64,000 nucleotides of DNA from Ricordea florida (lineage: Eukaryota; Cnidaria; Anthozoa; Corallimorpharia; Ricordeidae). Both the position numbers and the translations under genes were made by a program. Below, in pieces: positions 41,036 through 49,848 of this stretch. The stretch lies in NCBI GenBank assembly GCA_949710005.1, contig OX453285.1:9900233-9964232 (forward strand), in the 5' to 3' direction. Each line of letters opens with the position of its first letter. Position 1 is the stretch's first letter. Under the pieces are notes generated by a model, which made no database searches, had not been told where the DNA came from, and saw only the letters and a list, made by a program, of their open reading frames with translations.

Positions 41036-42280
41036 ATGACGTCTGAAAAAATTAATCCAAACAGAATTCCCAAAGAACCATTTGGTTTGAAGGCAGAATC
41101 AACATTGAATCGAATTACTTTAAATCCATCCTCAGCTAGCCCCGGAGAAACATTATATATAAATATCCCAAAACTTTCTGAGAATTTGGTGATTGTGCCG
41201 GGAAGTGTATCTCTACTATTTGACTTGGATGTTGATGGACACGCTAATAATACACTTGTGAATAATGTGGGAAGGAATCTTGTATCTAGACTTAAAGTTC
41301 TTTTTGGTGGTGAAACATTACAGGATACGCAAAGATACGATCTATTTCAAACCTATCATGATTTATTCTTAACAGATGAAGAGCGCGAAGATAGATTAAA
41401 ACAAGGTATTTCTTCCGAAAACATGAGAAAACTTAGAACAAAAGCGGGAGATAAAAAAACACAAGATGTAAAAGAAGTAGCGCTTGCCGCAGTACATAAT
41501 ACAAAGTATAGAATACCAATAAATCACCCTATTTTAAACGATCATGGTGTTTTTTACCCGAAAGCATTGGAAAATCATCTAATATTTGAGATTACACTTG
41601 CTCCAATTAATGATATTGTTTTTTATTCTGACACTACTAAAACACCATCATATTCAATCAAAAACTTAGAGTTAGAATATTCTTCAATTTCAAGCGAATA
41701 CTTAGCTCGCGAGGCACAAGCCGCATATCAAATTGGCAAAGGATTCTTTTATGAAAATGTCACTCTACATAAAACTTTTACATTTTCCATAGGGGGTGAT
41801 GGAGTTATAAATCAACATATTAATCTACCTAGAAGATCAATGACGGGGGTATTATTTTTGTTTACATTACCATTTGCAGTAGGAGCGCGAAACTCTGAGA
41901 ATTTTTACAATCCTGGAATAACTTCTATTAATATAGATGTTGACGGAGTTCCAAATCGAGTATACTCTAGGGGAATGATGACATCAGATCTGTGGGAGTC
42001 AGTAAAGAAACGATTCGAGAGAGATGATGTTTATAGTCCTCCATCCGTAAAGGAAAAGGATTTTTATGGGGATAAGTTTGCTCTTTGGGTTGATATGAGA
42101 ACTCACCCCGATAATCGAATTCATGGAGGAGGATTGGCATTAAATAATACACATGACGGTGTAAAAATAGAAATTAAAAGAAAACAAAGTGGATCTGGTA
42201 CTATAACCTGCCATATGTTTGTTGTAGCTGATGCAATGATGGAAATAATGAATTCAAGTTTGAGATCGATAAAGTACTGA
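41036..42280 (+). CDS. Major capsid protein (putative double jelly-roll), element III
   Basis: 414 aa, intact. More diverged than the I/II pair (for example GDGVINQHINLPRRSMTG and ERDDVYSPPSVKEKDF) but collinear throughout, with FGGETLQDTQRYD, HPILNDHGVFYPKALENHLIF and a C-terminal MFVVADAMMEIMNSSLRS. Followed closely by the ATPase. Expected to form hexagonal capsomers, as in DJR-lineage viruses; assignment by context and pattern. Confidence 0.78.
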   Translation: MTSEKINPNRIPKEPFGLKAESTLNRITLNPSSASPGETLYINIPKLSENLVIVPGSVSLLFDLDVDGHANNTLVNNVGRNLVSRLKVLFGGETLQDTQRYDLFQTYHDLFLTDEEREDRLKQGISSENMRKLRTKAGDKKTQDVKEVALAAVHNTKYRIPINHPILNDHGVFYPKALENHLIFEITLAPINDIVFYSDTTKTPSYSIKNLELEYSSISSEYLAREAQAAYQIGKGFFYENVTLHKTFTFSIGGDGVINQHINLPRRSMTGVLFLFTLPFAVGARNSENFYNPGITSINIDVDGVPNRVYSRGMMTSDLWESVKKRFERDDVYSPPSVKEKDFYGDKFALWVDMRTHPDNRIHGGGLALNNTHDGVKIEIKRKQSGSGTITCHMFVVADAMMEIMNSSLRSIKY

Positions 42281-42337
42281 CCGAATGAAGTGAGGGAAGA
42301 ACCTGACTTAAAAACCTTATGTTATGATACAAAAATC

Positions 42338-42961
42338 ATGGAAGATTTACGAGATAAAATTCCTTTTCATTGTATTATAACAGGACCAACAAATTGTGGG
42401 AAAACAAAGTACCTAATTGAAAATCTACGAGGCCCTTTCCGAAAAATTTTTGATTACATTGTTTTAATTTGTCCAACTTATTCTAAAAATAAAACCTATC
42501 ATAATTTTGCTAGAGGAGATAAACGTTTCTTTGTATTATCACCCGATGCCAGTAACATTGATGAGATTAATGAATTGTTAACTGATTGTCAAACTTTATT
42601 CTCCGGAACAAATACACTAATAATTTTAGATGATTGCGCCGTTTCTAATGATCTGAAGAAGCGATCCAATAAATTTATAGATTTAGCGTTCTCTGGAAGA
42701 CATCATGGTTTATCGGTTTGGGTTCTCACTCAGCAATTGACATCAATAGCAAAACCATTTCGGGAAAATGTTGCCTGCGTTGTTACTTTCCATAATCCTT
42801 CGCAAAAAGGAATGAAGATGTTTTTCGAAGATTACGGAGGAGATATGGATTATGAATCATGTAAAAAATTTGTACAACTCCTGAAAACTGAAAAATATTC
42901 TAGACTTTGTTTATCTTTGCGTTACCCATTTAATTGTTATTTAGAGATCCCTTCGGGGTAG
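42338..42961 (+). CDS. A32-like packaging ATPase, element III
   Basis: The frame is open from an upstream ATG at 42290, but the conserved start MEDLRDKIPFHC is the ATG at 42338, matching the other copies. Walker A GPTNCGKTK, Walker B TLIILDDC, LTQQL sensor-like motif and an intact C-terminus (YGGDMDYESCKKFVQLL). About 207 aa. A GC-rich micro-palindrome (CTTCGGGGTAGGCTTCGCCG, 42952-42971) overlaps the stop. Confidence 0.88.
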   Translation: MEDLRDKIPFHCIITGPTNCGKTKYLIENLRGPFRKIFDYIVLICPTYSKNKTYHNFARGDKRFFVLSPDASNIDEINELLTDCQTLFSGTNTLIILDDCAVSNDLKKRSNKFIDLAFSGRHHGLSVWVLTQQLTSIAKPFRENVACVVTFHNPSQKGMKMFFEDYGGDMDYESCKKFVQLLKTEKYSRLCLSLRYPFNCYLEIPSG

Positions 42962-43019
42962 GCTTCGCCGTATTTCCAACAAAGTCGATTTAAAAATAGT
43001 AAATGTATCATCATAAAAG

Positions 43020-43565
43020 ATGACAGAAATTGAAGATTATATAGAAGAAAAGACTGTTGGAAAGGTAGAGGTAAAAGATAATGATAATGAACTTGAAATA
43101 AAACAAGAATCACTGGCCATTCTCGCAGCTCTTGGAACTACAAAGGAATATTTGGGAGTTGATATGAGTCTTGGGGATATAAAGAAATTATCGGCAAAAG
43201 ATGTTGAAAAATATTATAATCGATACCAGGCAGTATTGGGGAAGAAAATAAATGGTGGATTAGTAGATTCATCTCTTCAATTAGTTTCTAAAATTATTTC
43301 TTACATGGTTCCTGTGGATGATATAGAAGCTCTTTGTTCCGATTTGAAGAATGATGATTTGGTTAATCGTGAACTAACAAACATTGTAGGCCTCTTAGCA
43401 TTGAAAGCAGGAAGATTGGCAGCACTTGCTATCGGTATATTCCAGGTTGCTAAGCATGTTAAAATAGGTAAAATACAACAAGTTACAAGCACTAATACAG
43501 ATGATTCTAACAAAACTGAGCAGGATACTAAGCAAGGTGTTGATGGGTATGATACTGTTTACTAA
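43020..43565 (+). CDS. Conserved 181-aa protein, element III
   Basis: Same family as 4768-5304 and 31906-32433: acidic N-terminus, LAILAALGTTKEYLGVDMSL and KYYNRYQAVLGKKINGGLVD core, variable tail ending YDTVY as in element I. Function unknown. Confidence 0.77.
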   Translation: MTEIEDYIEEKTVGKVEVKDNDNELEIKQESLAILAALGTTKEYLGVDMSLGDIKKLSAKDVEKYYNRYQAVLGKKINGGLVDSSLQLVSKIISYMVPVDDIEALCSDLKNDDLVNRELTNIVGLLALKAGRLAALAIGIFQVAKHVKIGKIQQVTSTNTDDSNKTEQDTKQGVDGYDTVY

Positions 43566-43603
43566 GCATACTATTATTTTATTTACATATCATTCCTAAG
43601 CGG

Positions 43604-43612
43604 TCTAAAGAT
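43604..43612 (+). promoter_or_regulatory. TCTAAAGAT motif, element III
   Basis: Followed by TTCTTAATGATATGTAAATA and then the ATG of the 142-aa gene (43633). Confidence 0.6.
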
Positions 43613-43632
43613 TTCTTAATGATATGTAAATA

Positions 43633-44061
43633 ATGTCTGAAGAAGTTGTTGAGCAAATTACTAGAGAACCGCTAAAAGAAGAGGTTGGTTCTTCAAAAAA
43701 TAAGTCGAAAGATCCTAAAAAAGTTGCTGCTGGTAAAAAATTAGCTGAATATAATAAAAAAGCAAAAGAAGCATTAGCTAGGGAGATGAAACGCGAAAGG
43801 GAACAAGCGGATAGTGAAGCTAAATCAGAAAATTACAATGAAGAAGAAAAGTCAAACAATGAAGCGAAAGCGTGGCTTCCAGAGCTATCTTTTACAACCG
43901 TATTATCAATTGTTGGAATAGGGTTTACAGCATTTGATATGTTTATGAGATATTATAAAAATAGAATACCTGATTTATCGCAAGTTCCTCAAATACAACC
44001 ACCATCAAATATTCCCTCACAACCACAACCTCCAGATCGACCAAAAATTGGAATGATGTAA
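43633..44061 (+). CDS. Conserved 142-aa single-pass membrane protein, element III
   Basis: MSEEVVEQITREPLKE start, Lys/Glu-rich helices, a membrane segment SFTTVLSIVGIGFTAFDMFM (about 93-112), Pro-rich tail. It is the reference copy showing that the element I gene is frameshifted. Between the 181-aa and 72-aa genes. Confidence 0.77.
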   Translation: MSEEVVEQITREPLKEEVGSSKNKSKDPKKVAAGKKLAEYNKKAKEALAREMKREREQADSEAKSENYNEEEKSNNEAKAWLPELSFTTVLSIVGIGFTAFDMFMRYYKNRIPDLSQVPQIQPPSNIPSQPQPPDRPKIGMM

Positions 44062-44087
44062 TTTAATCGTATCTTCCCCTAAAGGGA

Positions 44088-44096
44088 TCTAAAGAT
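44088..44096 (+). promoter_or_regulatory. TCTAAAGAT motif, element III
   Basis: Followed by TTCTTACTGATGTAGTAAAA before the ATG at 44121; the same string precedes 4186, 33630 and 45763 with small changes. Confidence 0.6.
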
Positions 44097-44120
44097 TTCT
44101 TACTGATGTAGTAAAAAATC

Positions 44121-44339
44121 ATGTCAAACGAAAACAAACTTGTGAAAACTGTTACTGATTCTGCAGTACTTATCGGATTAGGAGCTGGAGTTGGATATGT
44201 AGCTAAAAAGGTTATGAAAGAATCATTTTTGAATGACCCATCCTCAAGTATTACAAATTATGCAAAATGGGCGGCTGTATTGTCGGGTAGTATGTACCTA
44301 AAAACATATTTAGAGGATCAAAAGATTTTACCAAATTAA
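44121..44339 (+). CDS. Conserved 72-aa two-segment membrane protein, element III
   Basis: MSNENKLVKTVTDSAVLIGL start; two hydrophobic segments around a conserved FLNDPSSSITNYAKW. Nine bp before the next gene. Homologues at 3968 and 32943. Confidence 0.77.
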   Translation: MSNENKLVKTVTDSAVLIGLGAGVGYVAKKVMKESFLNDPSSSITNYAKWAAVLSGSMYLKTYLEDQKILPN

Positions 44340-44348
44340 GTAATAAAA

Positions 44349-44747
44349 ATGGCGCTTGTATCAATAGCAATGATGGTTGGAGGAGCTGTATTAAACTCAA
44401 CAGCATTTGTTGGTGGATCATATCTTGCAAAATATTTATCAGGAAATAAGGTCGATACAGAAAAAATAAGACACGATAAAGCAATGGAAAAATATCAAAG
44501 AGATTACGCTGAATATCAGGAGAAAAGACAGAAACTCATTGATTGGAAAATGAAGAAAAAAGATGAAAAATATCAAGCATTAAAAAATATTTCAACAACA
44601 AATAAATCTTTTGAATTATATAGTCAAATGAGAGAACCAAAATTCTCAGATTATTATAAACCAAGTGATAATCAAAAGAATAGTGAAATGTTATATGTTG
44701 GAGGAGGAATGTTGGCTTTGGGTTACACAGTTAGTAAATTTTTATAA
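44349..44747 (+). CDS. Conserved 132-aa protein with hydrophobic ends, element III
   Basis: MALVSIAMMVGGAVLNSTAF hydrophobic N-terminus, charged middle, hydrophobic Gly-rich end. Homologues at 3570 and 33186. Followed by a hairpin shared with the convergent 278-aa gene. Confidence 0.75.
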   Translation: MALVSIAMMVGGAVLNSTAFVGGSYLAKYLSGNKVDTEKIRHDKAMEKYQRDYAEYQEKRQKLIDWKMKKKDEKYQALKNISTTNKSFELYSQMREPKFSDYYKPSDNQKNSEMLYVGGGMLALGYTVSKFL

Positions 44748-44759
44748 ACATTATTTTTT

Positions 44760-44789
44760 GTTATGTAACCAGTAATTGGGTTATATAAC
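44760..44789. terminator. Hairpin between convergent genes
   Basis: GTTATGTAACC and GGTTATATAAC arms with an 8-nt loop, A/T-rich flanks. Same family as 49804-49834, 50568-50597, 55472-55499 and 56519-56548. Likely a transcript 3'-end signal. Confidence 0.55.
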
Positions 44790-44803
44790 ATAAAAATTAA
44801 TAA

Positions 44804-45640
44804 TTACAAAAGGCTTCCAGTATCAGTATCAGAATCTAGGTCATTTTCAACAAATTCAGCTACTGATTCAATGTTAGAAATAATTACTTCAGGATTATAT
44901 TTTGGTTTGGTCAACAATTTTTTCATTTCAATGTTTGGTTGTACATACGCCTCATAAAGCTTTACTTGAAGAGAAATACGGGCTCCAATAAATATTGATT
45001 CAATTTTGATTGCGCACTCAGCATGACAACCTTTATTCATTAAATCTTTGGGTTCTATTTCTTTATCATCTTTCATATTATAAAATTTTGTAAGAAATTT
45101 GTCTTGTCTTTTGTCGCAAATTAATTTTGCATATAGTGTTGGACCGCGACCAGGAACTTTACGTATAAAAGTTCTATTTTTTTCATCTGTAATTTTTTGC
45201 ATTTTCCAATAGAGAGGATTCAAACCGCCTTTTGATTTAGTAAGATCAGTTCTTTCCAATTCAAACTTGTCAATTTCTTCCCGATTATTGACTAAATGAT
45301 CAATACAACAATCTACTATTTCGTTAAAAGTATCAATCCATTTTTCCTCTTCGGGTGTGGGTTTATCTTTACTCCATAAACACAAAGGAAAAGTATATCC
45401 TATAATTTTACTGGTTTCTAGGCTTCGATTTTCAGAAACTCCATATGAATATAAACGGCCGGTTGGAATAACAAGTTCTCCTTCGCTTCCATCTTCATTT
45501 CTTGTAAAAATATTAATTCGTTTAAATTCAATCTTTGGCTTACTACCAGGAACTTCTCCTACAATTGGCTTTGAAAAGATCATACTTTGTTTTGGAATAT
45601 AATTGTCAACCGTTATTAATTGTGTATTTTCATTTAACAT
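44804..45640 (-). CDS. 278-aa protein found only in element III, possible ssDNA-binding protein
   Basis: Soluble-looking protein; conserved-looking stretches GPTLYAKLICDKRQDKFLTK and SIFIGARISLQVKLYEAYVQ resemble the DUF2738-type / T7-like single-stranded DNA-binding proteins of nucleocytoplasmic large DNA viruses as I recall them. The very acidic C-terminus (ENDLDSDTDTG) fits SSB tails. It is inserted on the opposite strand between the 132-aa and 326-aa genes; elements I and II have nothing here. The function is a hypothesis. Confidence 0.5.
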   Translation of the reverse strand: MLNENTQLITVDNYIPKQSMIFSKPIVGEVPGSKPKIEFKRINIFTRNEDGSEGELVIPTGRLYSYGVSENRSLETSKIIGYTFPLCLWSKDKPTPEEEKWIDTFNEIVDCCIDHLVNNREEIDKFELERTDLTKSKGGLNPLYWKMQKITDEKNRTFIRKVPGRGPTLYAKLICDKRQDKFLTKFYNMKDDKEIEPKDLMNKGCHAECAIKIESIFIGARISLQVKLYEAYVQPNIEMKKLLTKPKYNPEVIISNIESVAEFVENDLDSDTDTGSLL

Positions 45641-45730
45641 TTTACTTTTAGTTTTACTTTTTTATTTAATTTAATATTTTTTTATTTTTTTTTCATTTTT
45701 TTATTTTATAATTACAAACATAACTTTAGA

Positions 45731-45739
45731 TCTAAAGAT
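45731..45739 (+). promoter_or_regulatory. TCTAAAGAT motif, element III
   Basis: Followed by TTCTTACTGATGAGTAAAAA and the ATG at 45763. Confidence 0.6.
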
Positions 45740-45762
45740 TTCTTACTGATGAGTAAAAAATC

Positions 45763-46743
45763 ATGGCAGAAGGAGGAGAATTACAAGAAGATTTAGATCC
45801 AACTGGACTAAATGATCCAAAAGATGATGGTGATAATAATGAGGCAATTGATTTACAACCAATTACATCCACATCTTATGAAAATCCCGCTTATGATGAT
45901 GAAGATGAAGAAACTTCATTTGGGGGTGCAAAACTAAAAACTAAAAAAGGATACACAAAATTATCAGGAGAAGATATTGAGGAGTTACAAAGAAACAAAG
46001 ATGCTGCCTGGCAAGAGATTAAAAATAAATGCCCAAGAGCGAAGCCAAATTTTGATTTTAGGTATGATGATTTTGGGAAATTACAAGTTGGAATAATGCG
46101 CAATGATCCTAAAAATGTTAGATGGTATAATTCTTATGATAGTTATGGCAATGTAAGCAAAGAAGTAATGAAAATAAAAACAATAAGAAATAGTCTTGGT
46201 CCTGCGGCAGAAGATATTGTTGAAGAAATTGATGTAGAAATTGCAAAGAAAAAAGAAAAACTAAATGAAAAGATTGATAGGAAAAAATTCCTAGAGAAAA
46301 ATCCTATTAAAACACCAGAGGAAAATAATGAGATTGAAAATTTAAATAGGGAAATTACAGAGGATAATGAAGATATAGCAAACGATGAGCGTGATAGAGA
46401 AAGAATACAAAATAGAATGTCATTTCGAGAAAGAATAAAGGCTATATTCAAAAAGTATGGGTTTACAGCCTTTGCTGTTATTAGCGCTGTTGGTTTAGTA
46501 ATTGGTATTATAGTTTCTAATCTTTCTAAAGGACTAGCAACTTTGGGAAAAGGTATAGGAAATGGTTTGAAAACTATAGGTAAAAAACTGGGCGAAATAT
46601 TACCAGGAATGGTTGGTGCAATAGTTAGCTTTCTATTCAAAACAGCGGGTGAAGTTATTGGATTTTTAGGAAAGAATGCATGGTTGTTGATAATGGCCGT
46701 TGTTCTATATTTTGTTGAAAGTATAAAAAAGAAGAGAAAGTAG
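45763..46743 (+). CDS. Coiled-coil membrane protein, element III (shorter form)
   Basis: 326 aa. Acidic N-terminus (about 1-50), a shorter charged coiled region (about 150-215), then the strongly conserved C-terminus (FRERIKAIFKKYGFTAFAV ... GKGIGNGLKTIGKKLGEILP ... WLLIMAVVLYFVE). Against 419-421 aa in elements I and II, most of the coiled coil is missing, so its length appears free to vary while the membrane part is fixed. Confidence 0.77.
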   Translation: MAEGGELQEDLDPTGLNDPKDDGDNNEAIDLQPITSTSYENPAYDDEDEETSFGGAKLKTKKGYTKLSGEDIEELQRNKDAAWQEIKNKCPRAKPNFDFRYDDFGKLQVGIMRNDPKNVRWYNSYDSYGNVSKEVMKIKTIRNSLGPAAEDIVEEIDVEIAKKKEKLNEKIDRKKFLEKNPIKTPEENNEIENLNREITEDNEDIANDERDRERIQNRMSFRERIKAIFKKYGFTAFAVISAVGLVIGIIVSNLSKGLATLGKGIGNGLKTIGKKLGEILPGMVGAIVSFLFKTAGEVIGFLGKNAWLLIMAVVLYFVESIKKKRK

Positions 46744-46744
46744 A

Positions 46745-46753
46745 TCTAAAGAT
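46745..46753 (+). promoter_or_regulatory. TCTAAAGAT motif, element III
   Basis: Followed by ATCATAGTGATCAGTAAAAT before the ATG at 46779; nearly the same downstream string precedes 2177 and 34942. Confidence 0.6.
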
Positions 46754-46778
46754 ATCATAGTGATCAGTAAAATACAAT

Positions 46779-47393
46779 ATGGATGACTACAATAAAATTT
46801 ATCCTCAATTACATAATAATTCAGACCCAAGTTCCTCATTTCAGTCGGTTAATTTCAGACTACAAAAATCAAGCGAAGTATTACAAAATCTTGAGAAAGA
46901 AATTAAACATTACGAAGATGTAAGGAAAAAATACAATAGAGTGAGAGGAATATTTACAAAAATAAGTGTTTGTGGTGGTTTGATTTCAGTTATTCTATCT
47001 GCGAGTGGTCTCGGAACTTCTCTTACTGGTTTTGGTGCTGTTGTTGGTGTTCCTTTAGGGGTTGTTGGTGGGGTTTTTGGTGGATTATCGGTTGGATTTG
47101 GATACGCATCAAAAAGACTTTCAAATAAAGTTAGTAAACACGAACAAACCGCTGCAATTGCAAAATCAAAATTAAACACCATTAACGACTTGGTTTCAAA
47201 AGCTTTGAAAGATAATGTTATATCCGATCAAGAATTTTCCATAATTTTATCGGAATTGGAAAAGTTTCAAAAACTAAAACTAGAAGTAAGGCAAAAATTT
47301 CGAAGAGAAGCACAAAAAAACTTAGACATGTCTGTGATAAGGAGAGAAGTTCGTTCAGATCTATTAAAAGAATTAACAAATCCAGGTCATTAA
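46779..47393 (+). CDS. Conserved 204-aa membrane protein, element III (intact)
   Basis: MDDYNKIYPQL start; helical region to about 55, Gly/Val-rich hydrophobic stretch (about 60-110), charged helical end. It is the intact reference for the gene split by element III and for the 215-aa copy in element I. Confidence 0.8.
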   Translation: MDDYNKIYPQLHNNSDPSSSFQSVNFRLQKSSEVLQNLEKEIKHYEDVRKKYNRVRGIFTKISVCGGLISVILSASGLGTSLTGFGAVVGVPLGVVGGVFGGLSVGFGYASKRLSNKVSKHEQTAAIAKSKLNTINDLVSKALKDNVISDQEFSIILSELEKFQKLKLEVRQKFRREAQKNLDMSVIRREVRSDLLKELTNPGH

Positions 47394-47480
47394 AAATTTC
47401 ATATGAAAGAACTGATGTTGGTTGTAATTGTTTTGCGGGAATTAGAAATGAAATTAATTAACTTTACATCTTATTCTAGA

Positions 47481-47489
47481 TCTAAAGAT
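47481..47489 (+). promoter_or_regulatory. TCTAAAGAT motif, element III
   Basis: Ends 27 bp before the ATG at 47517 of the 531-aa gene. Confidence 0.6.
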
Positions 47490-47516
47490 CAGATTAATTG
47501 AAACACAAAGAATAAG

Positions 47517-49112
47517 ATGTTATTAGATGATTTCAAAACCCGATACCCAAATGTTAACTTAGATAAATTTACATTTATTGATGATTCATTTGGTGGATAT
47601 ATTAAATGGAAAGTTAATGGAACAATAATAATGTCAAATGACGATCCTTCTGGGAAAACATGGACCGAAAATCTTTCTAATAATTTGAAAACATTATTAT
47701 GGCAAGATTTAGGATTAGAAAATAAAGTTAAGGTTAGTTCATTTCCAAAAAGTTTATCAATTACAAATCAAACATACCCAATACCAGCTATTAAATTTGA
47801 TGAATTTGCTCCTGATGTAACAAAAATGTTAAACTTTTTAGATATATATGTTACAGATAAAGATAAATTCGTTGCTCCTATGAGAAACATATTTAAATCA
47901 CAAGTTATAGAATTTTATAGTGGAAAAGAGAGTAGAAGTTGGTTGAATAAACCTAATATTAATCATTGGCCTCAACAATTAAACATGGCCGTATGGTGCG
48001 CCACATCTGGTTGCGGTGTAAGCCTTATCGAAAGTTTAAATTATCCTAAAGTTATTAGTGGTTTTATAAAGTTTCATGTATATTTCACAATAAGGAGAAT
48101 ATTGTATGAAATGGGATTACCATTACCAGGAGAACAAACTTTTTCGTTAAAAAATAATCCCTATAACAAAATTGCATATAATCGATTATGCGCGGAATTT
48201 GGTCTTAGTAATAATCAAGACTTTAAGGGATTGAATAAACCTTTGGCAGACTTTAGATGGAAAGGTGGCACAAACGCAGGATTAGGAGATGTATTCATTA
48301 ATTATGGAAAAGGATACATACCGCCGGGAGAAGTTCATGGTAAAGGAGGGGGAAATCAAAATGTAAGAATTATAAGAAATTATGATCCAAAAGCTAATGT
48401 ATGGCCTAGCGAATCAGCTAAATTTTCTGATGATGGCGGAAAGAAAATAGATGGTAATTTAATCTCTTTACTTCGAAATGATCACTTTGTAGATTTTAAA
48501 TATGCGTGGTTTATACCAGAAAGTGGATATGGATTAACAAAAGCTGGTTTAGGTAGATTAAATAGATCAGCTGAAGCTTTTGTTTACTGCATATTGGGAG
48601 CACAAGTTAATACTAGAAACTCAATTTTAGGAAAAGGCGGTGGAGCAGTAGAAACTCAGCAAGAATTTCTTTCTTTATTTGAGAGTAGTGTAATAGAGAA
48701 TGACATTTCTAGTTCTGTCCAAAGGTATCAATTAGCTGTACAGGAATCAAAATTACGTCTTGATTTAGCATTTGCCCCCGGAGTTTGGTTGATGCCAAGT
48801 AATATGATTATAAATACAGAAAGTGTTATTGGTTATAATAACAAACTAAAGAGGGCAAGTGAAGATATGAAATTTGGAGTAAATAATTCATTAAATACTG
48901 AAACAAAAACTGTAGGAATAAGCCATAGTTTAGGATCTTCAAAGGTTTTATTATGGCATAAAACTGAAAACAAACCAAAACCCATAATAACAACAGAAAC
49001 AACAGAAAAAGATGAAATTAAACCAGAAAATAATGATACAACGCAACATCAAGATAATCTTATAGTGCTTATGATTTTAGGAGGTGTATTATCTTGGTTT
49101 TTATTTCGTTAA
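47517..49112 (+). CDS. Conserved 531-aa protein with C-terminal membrane anchor, element III
   Basis: Intact. Blocks shared with the other copies: YGGYIKWKVNGT, ATSGCG, DFRWKGGTNAGLGD, GLTKAGLGRLNRSAEAFVY, FESSVIENDISSS and PGVWLMPSNMIINTE. A polar linker (about 475-510) precedes LIVLMILGGVLSWFLFR at the very C-terminus, a tail anchor. Probably a virion surface or membrane-bound protein. No family recognised; it is one of the largest conserved genes of the element after the polymerase. Confidence 0.78.
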   Translation: MLLDDFKTRYPNVNLDKFTFIDDSFGGYIKWKVNGTIIMSNDDPSGKTWTENLSNNLKTLLWQDLGLENKVKVSSFPKSLSITNQTYPIPAIKFDEFAPDVTKMLNFLDIYVTDKDKFVAPMRNIFKSQVIEFYSGKESRSWLNKPNINHWPQQLNMAVWCATSGCGVSLIESLNYPKVISGFIKFHVYFTIRRILYEMGLPLPGEQTFSLKNNPYNKIAYNRLCAEFGLSNNQDFKGLNKPLADFRWKGGTNAGLGDVFINYGKGYIPPGEVHGKGGGNQNVRIIRNYDPKANVWPSESAKFSDDGGKKIDGNLISLLRNDHFVDFKYAWFIPESGYGLTKAGLGRLNRSAEAFVYCILGAQVNTRNSILGKGGGAVETQQEFLSLFESSVIENDISSSVQRYQLAVQESKLRLDLAFAPGVWLMPSNMIINTESVIGYNNKLKRASEDMKFGVNNSLNTETKTVGISHSLGSSKVLLWHKTENKPKPIITTETTEKDEIKPENNDTTQHQDNLIVLMILGGVLSWFLFR

Positions 49113-49129
49113 TGTTTTGATTATATAAA

Positions 49130-49138
49130 TCTAAAGAT
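49130..49138 (+). promoter_or_regulatory. TCTAAAGAT motif, element III
   Basis: Ends 23 bp before the ATG at 49162; the following GAATATGATGTAATCAAAAC is also found before 54825. Confidence 0.6.
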
Positions 49139-49161
49139 GAATATGATGTAATCAAAACAAA

Positions 49162-49797
49162 ATGCTTAGTATTACAATGTATGATTCTGAAACTAGGATT
49201 TATTTAGATCCTCCTCTGGAAAATCTTCGAGAGATACAACTTCTGGATTGTAATATAAAAACCAAAAGATTAATTAATTTCAATTCCCAACAGATGTTAA
49301 CTGATGAAAGGGATCGACCACTAGTAATAATACAACCTGGAACATATTCACTACAAAATATTCAAGCAATAATTCTTAATAGTGAAAAGGGATCAAATAT
49401 AACAATAATTGAAGGCGATACTCTTGACTATCTATTTGTTAATAAAGTATTCAACATTAAACTTACTAAAGGTTTACAACTTTCTTTACGGCTTCCTGAA
49501 ATTTTAAATAGTGGTAAATTATACCCAATAAATATAAATATTAAGGAACCATTAAGGCTTATGTGCAGTATAGTGGATAATAAGTCTTCATATATGAATA
49601 ACAATAAATATTCAGAACTTGTAAAACTCTCACCATCTCACTTACTAGCAAACATACCATCAAAAGATTATCCAAAAATCCCAGTTCGAAAATATGATAC
49701 CCTAATAAACCACTTTGATTTAACAATCTTAGACGCAGAATGGAAAAAACTTAATCTTAAGGATTCGCCCATAACTATAAGTTTAAGATTCAGGTAA
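49162..49797 (+). CDS. Conserved 211-aa protein, element III
   Basis: Intact, beta-rich pattern: MLSITMYDSETRIYLDPPL, REIQLLDCNI, IIQPGTYSLQNIQ. The layout (dPPl-...-eIqLldcnI...-pGtYsl..I) recalls N-terminal modules of minor capsid or fibre-like proteins of related dsDNA viruses, but this is a weak resemblance. Orthologues at 54825-55460 and, identical, 62206-62841. Confidence 0.72.
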   Translation: MLSITMYDSETRIYLDPPLENLREIQLLDCNIKTKRLINFNSQQMLTDERDRPLVIIQPGTYSLQNIQAIILNSEKGSNITIIEGDTLDYLFVNKVFNIKLTKGLQLSLRLPEILNSGKLYPININIKEPLRLMCSIVDNKSSYMNNNKYSELVKLSPSHLLANIPSKDYPKIPVRKYDTLINHFDLTILDAEWKKLNLKDSPITISLRFR

Positions 49798-49803
49798 ATT
49801 TTT

Positions 49804-49834
49804 GTTATGTAACCATTATTTTAGGTTATATAAC
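49804..49834. terminator. Hairpin between convergent genes
   Basis: GTTATGTAACC / GGTTATATAAC between the stops of the 211-aa and 219-aa genes. Confidence 0.55.
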
Positions 49835-49848
49835 ATAATTAGTTTTAA

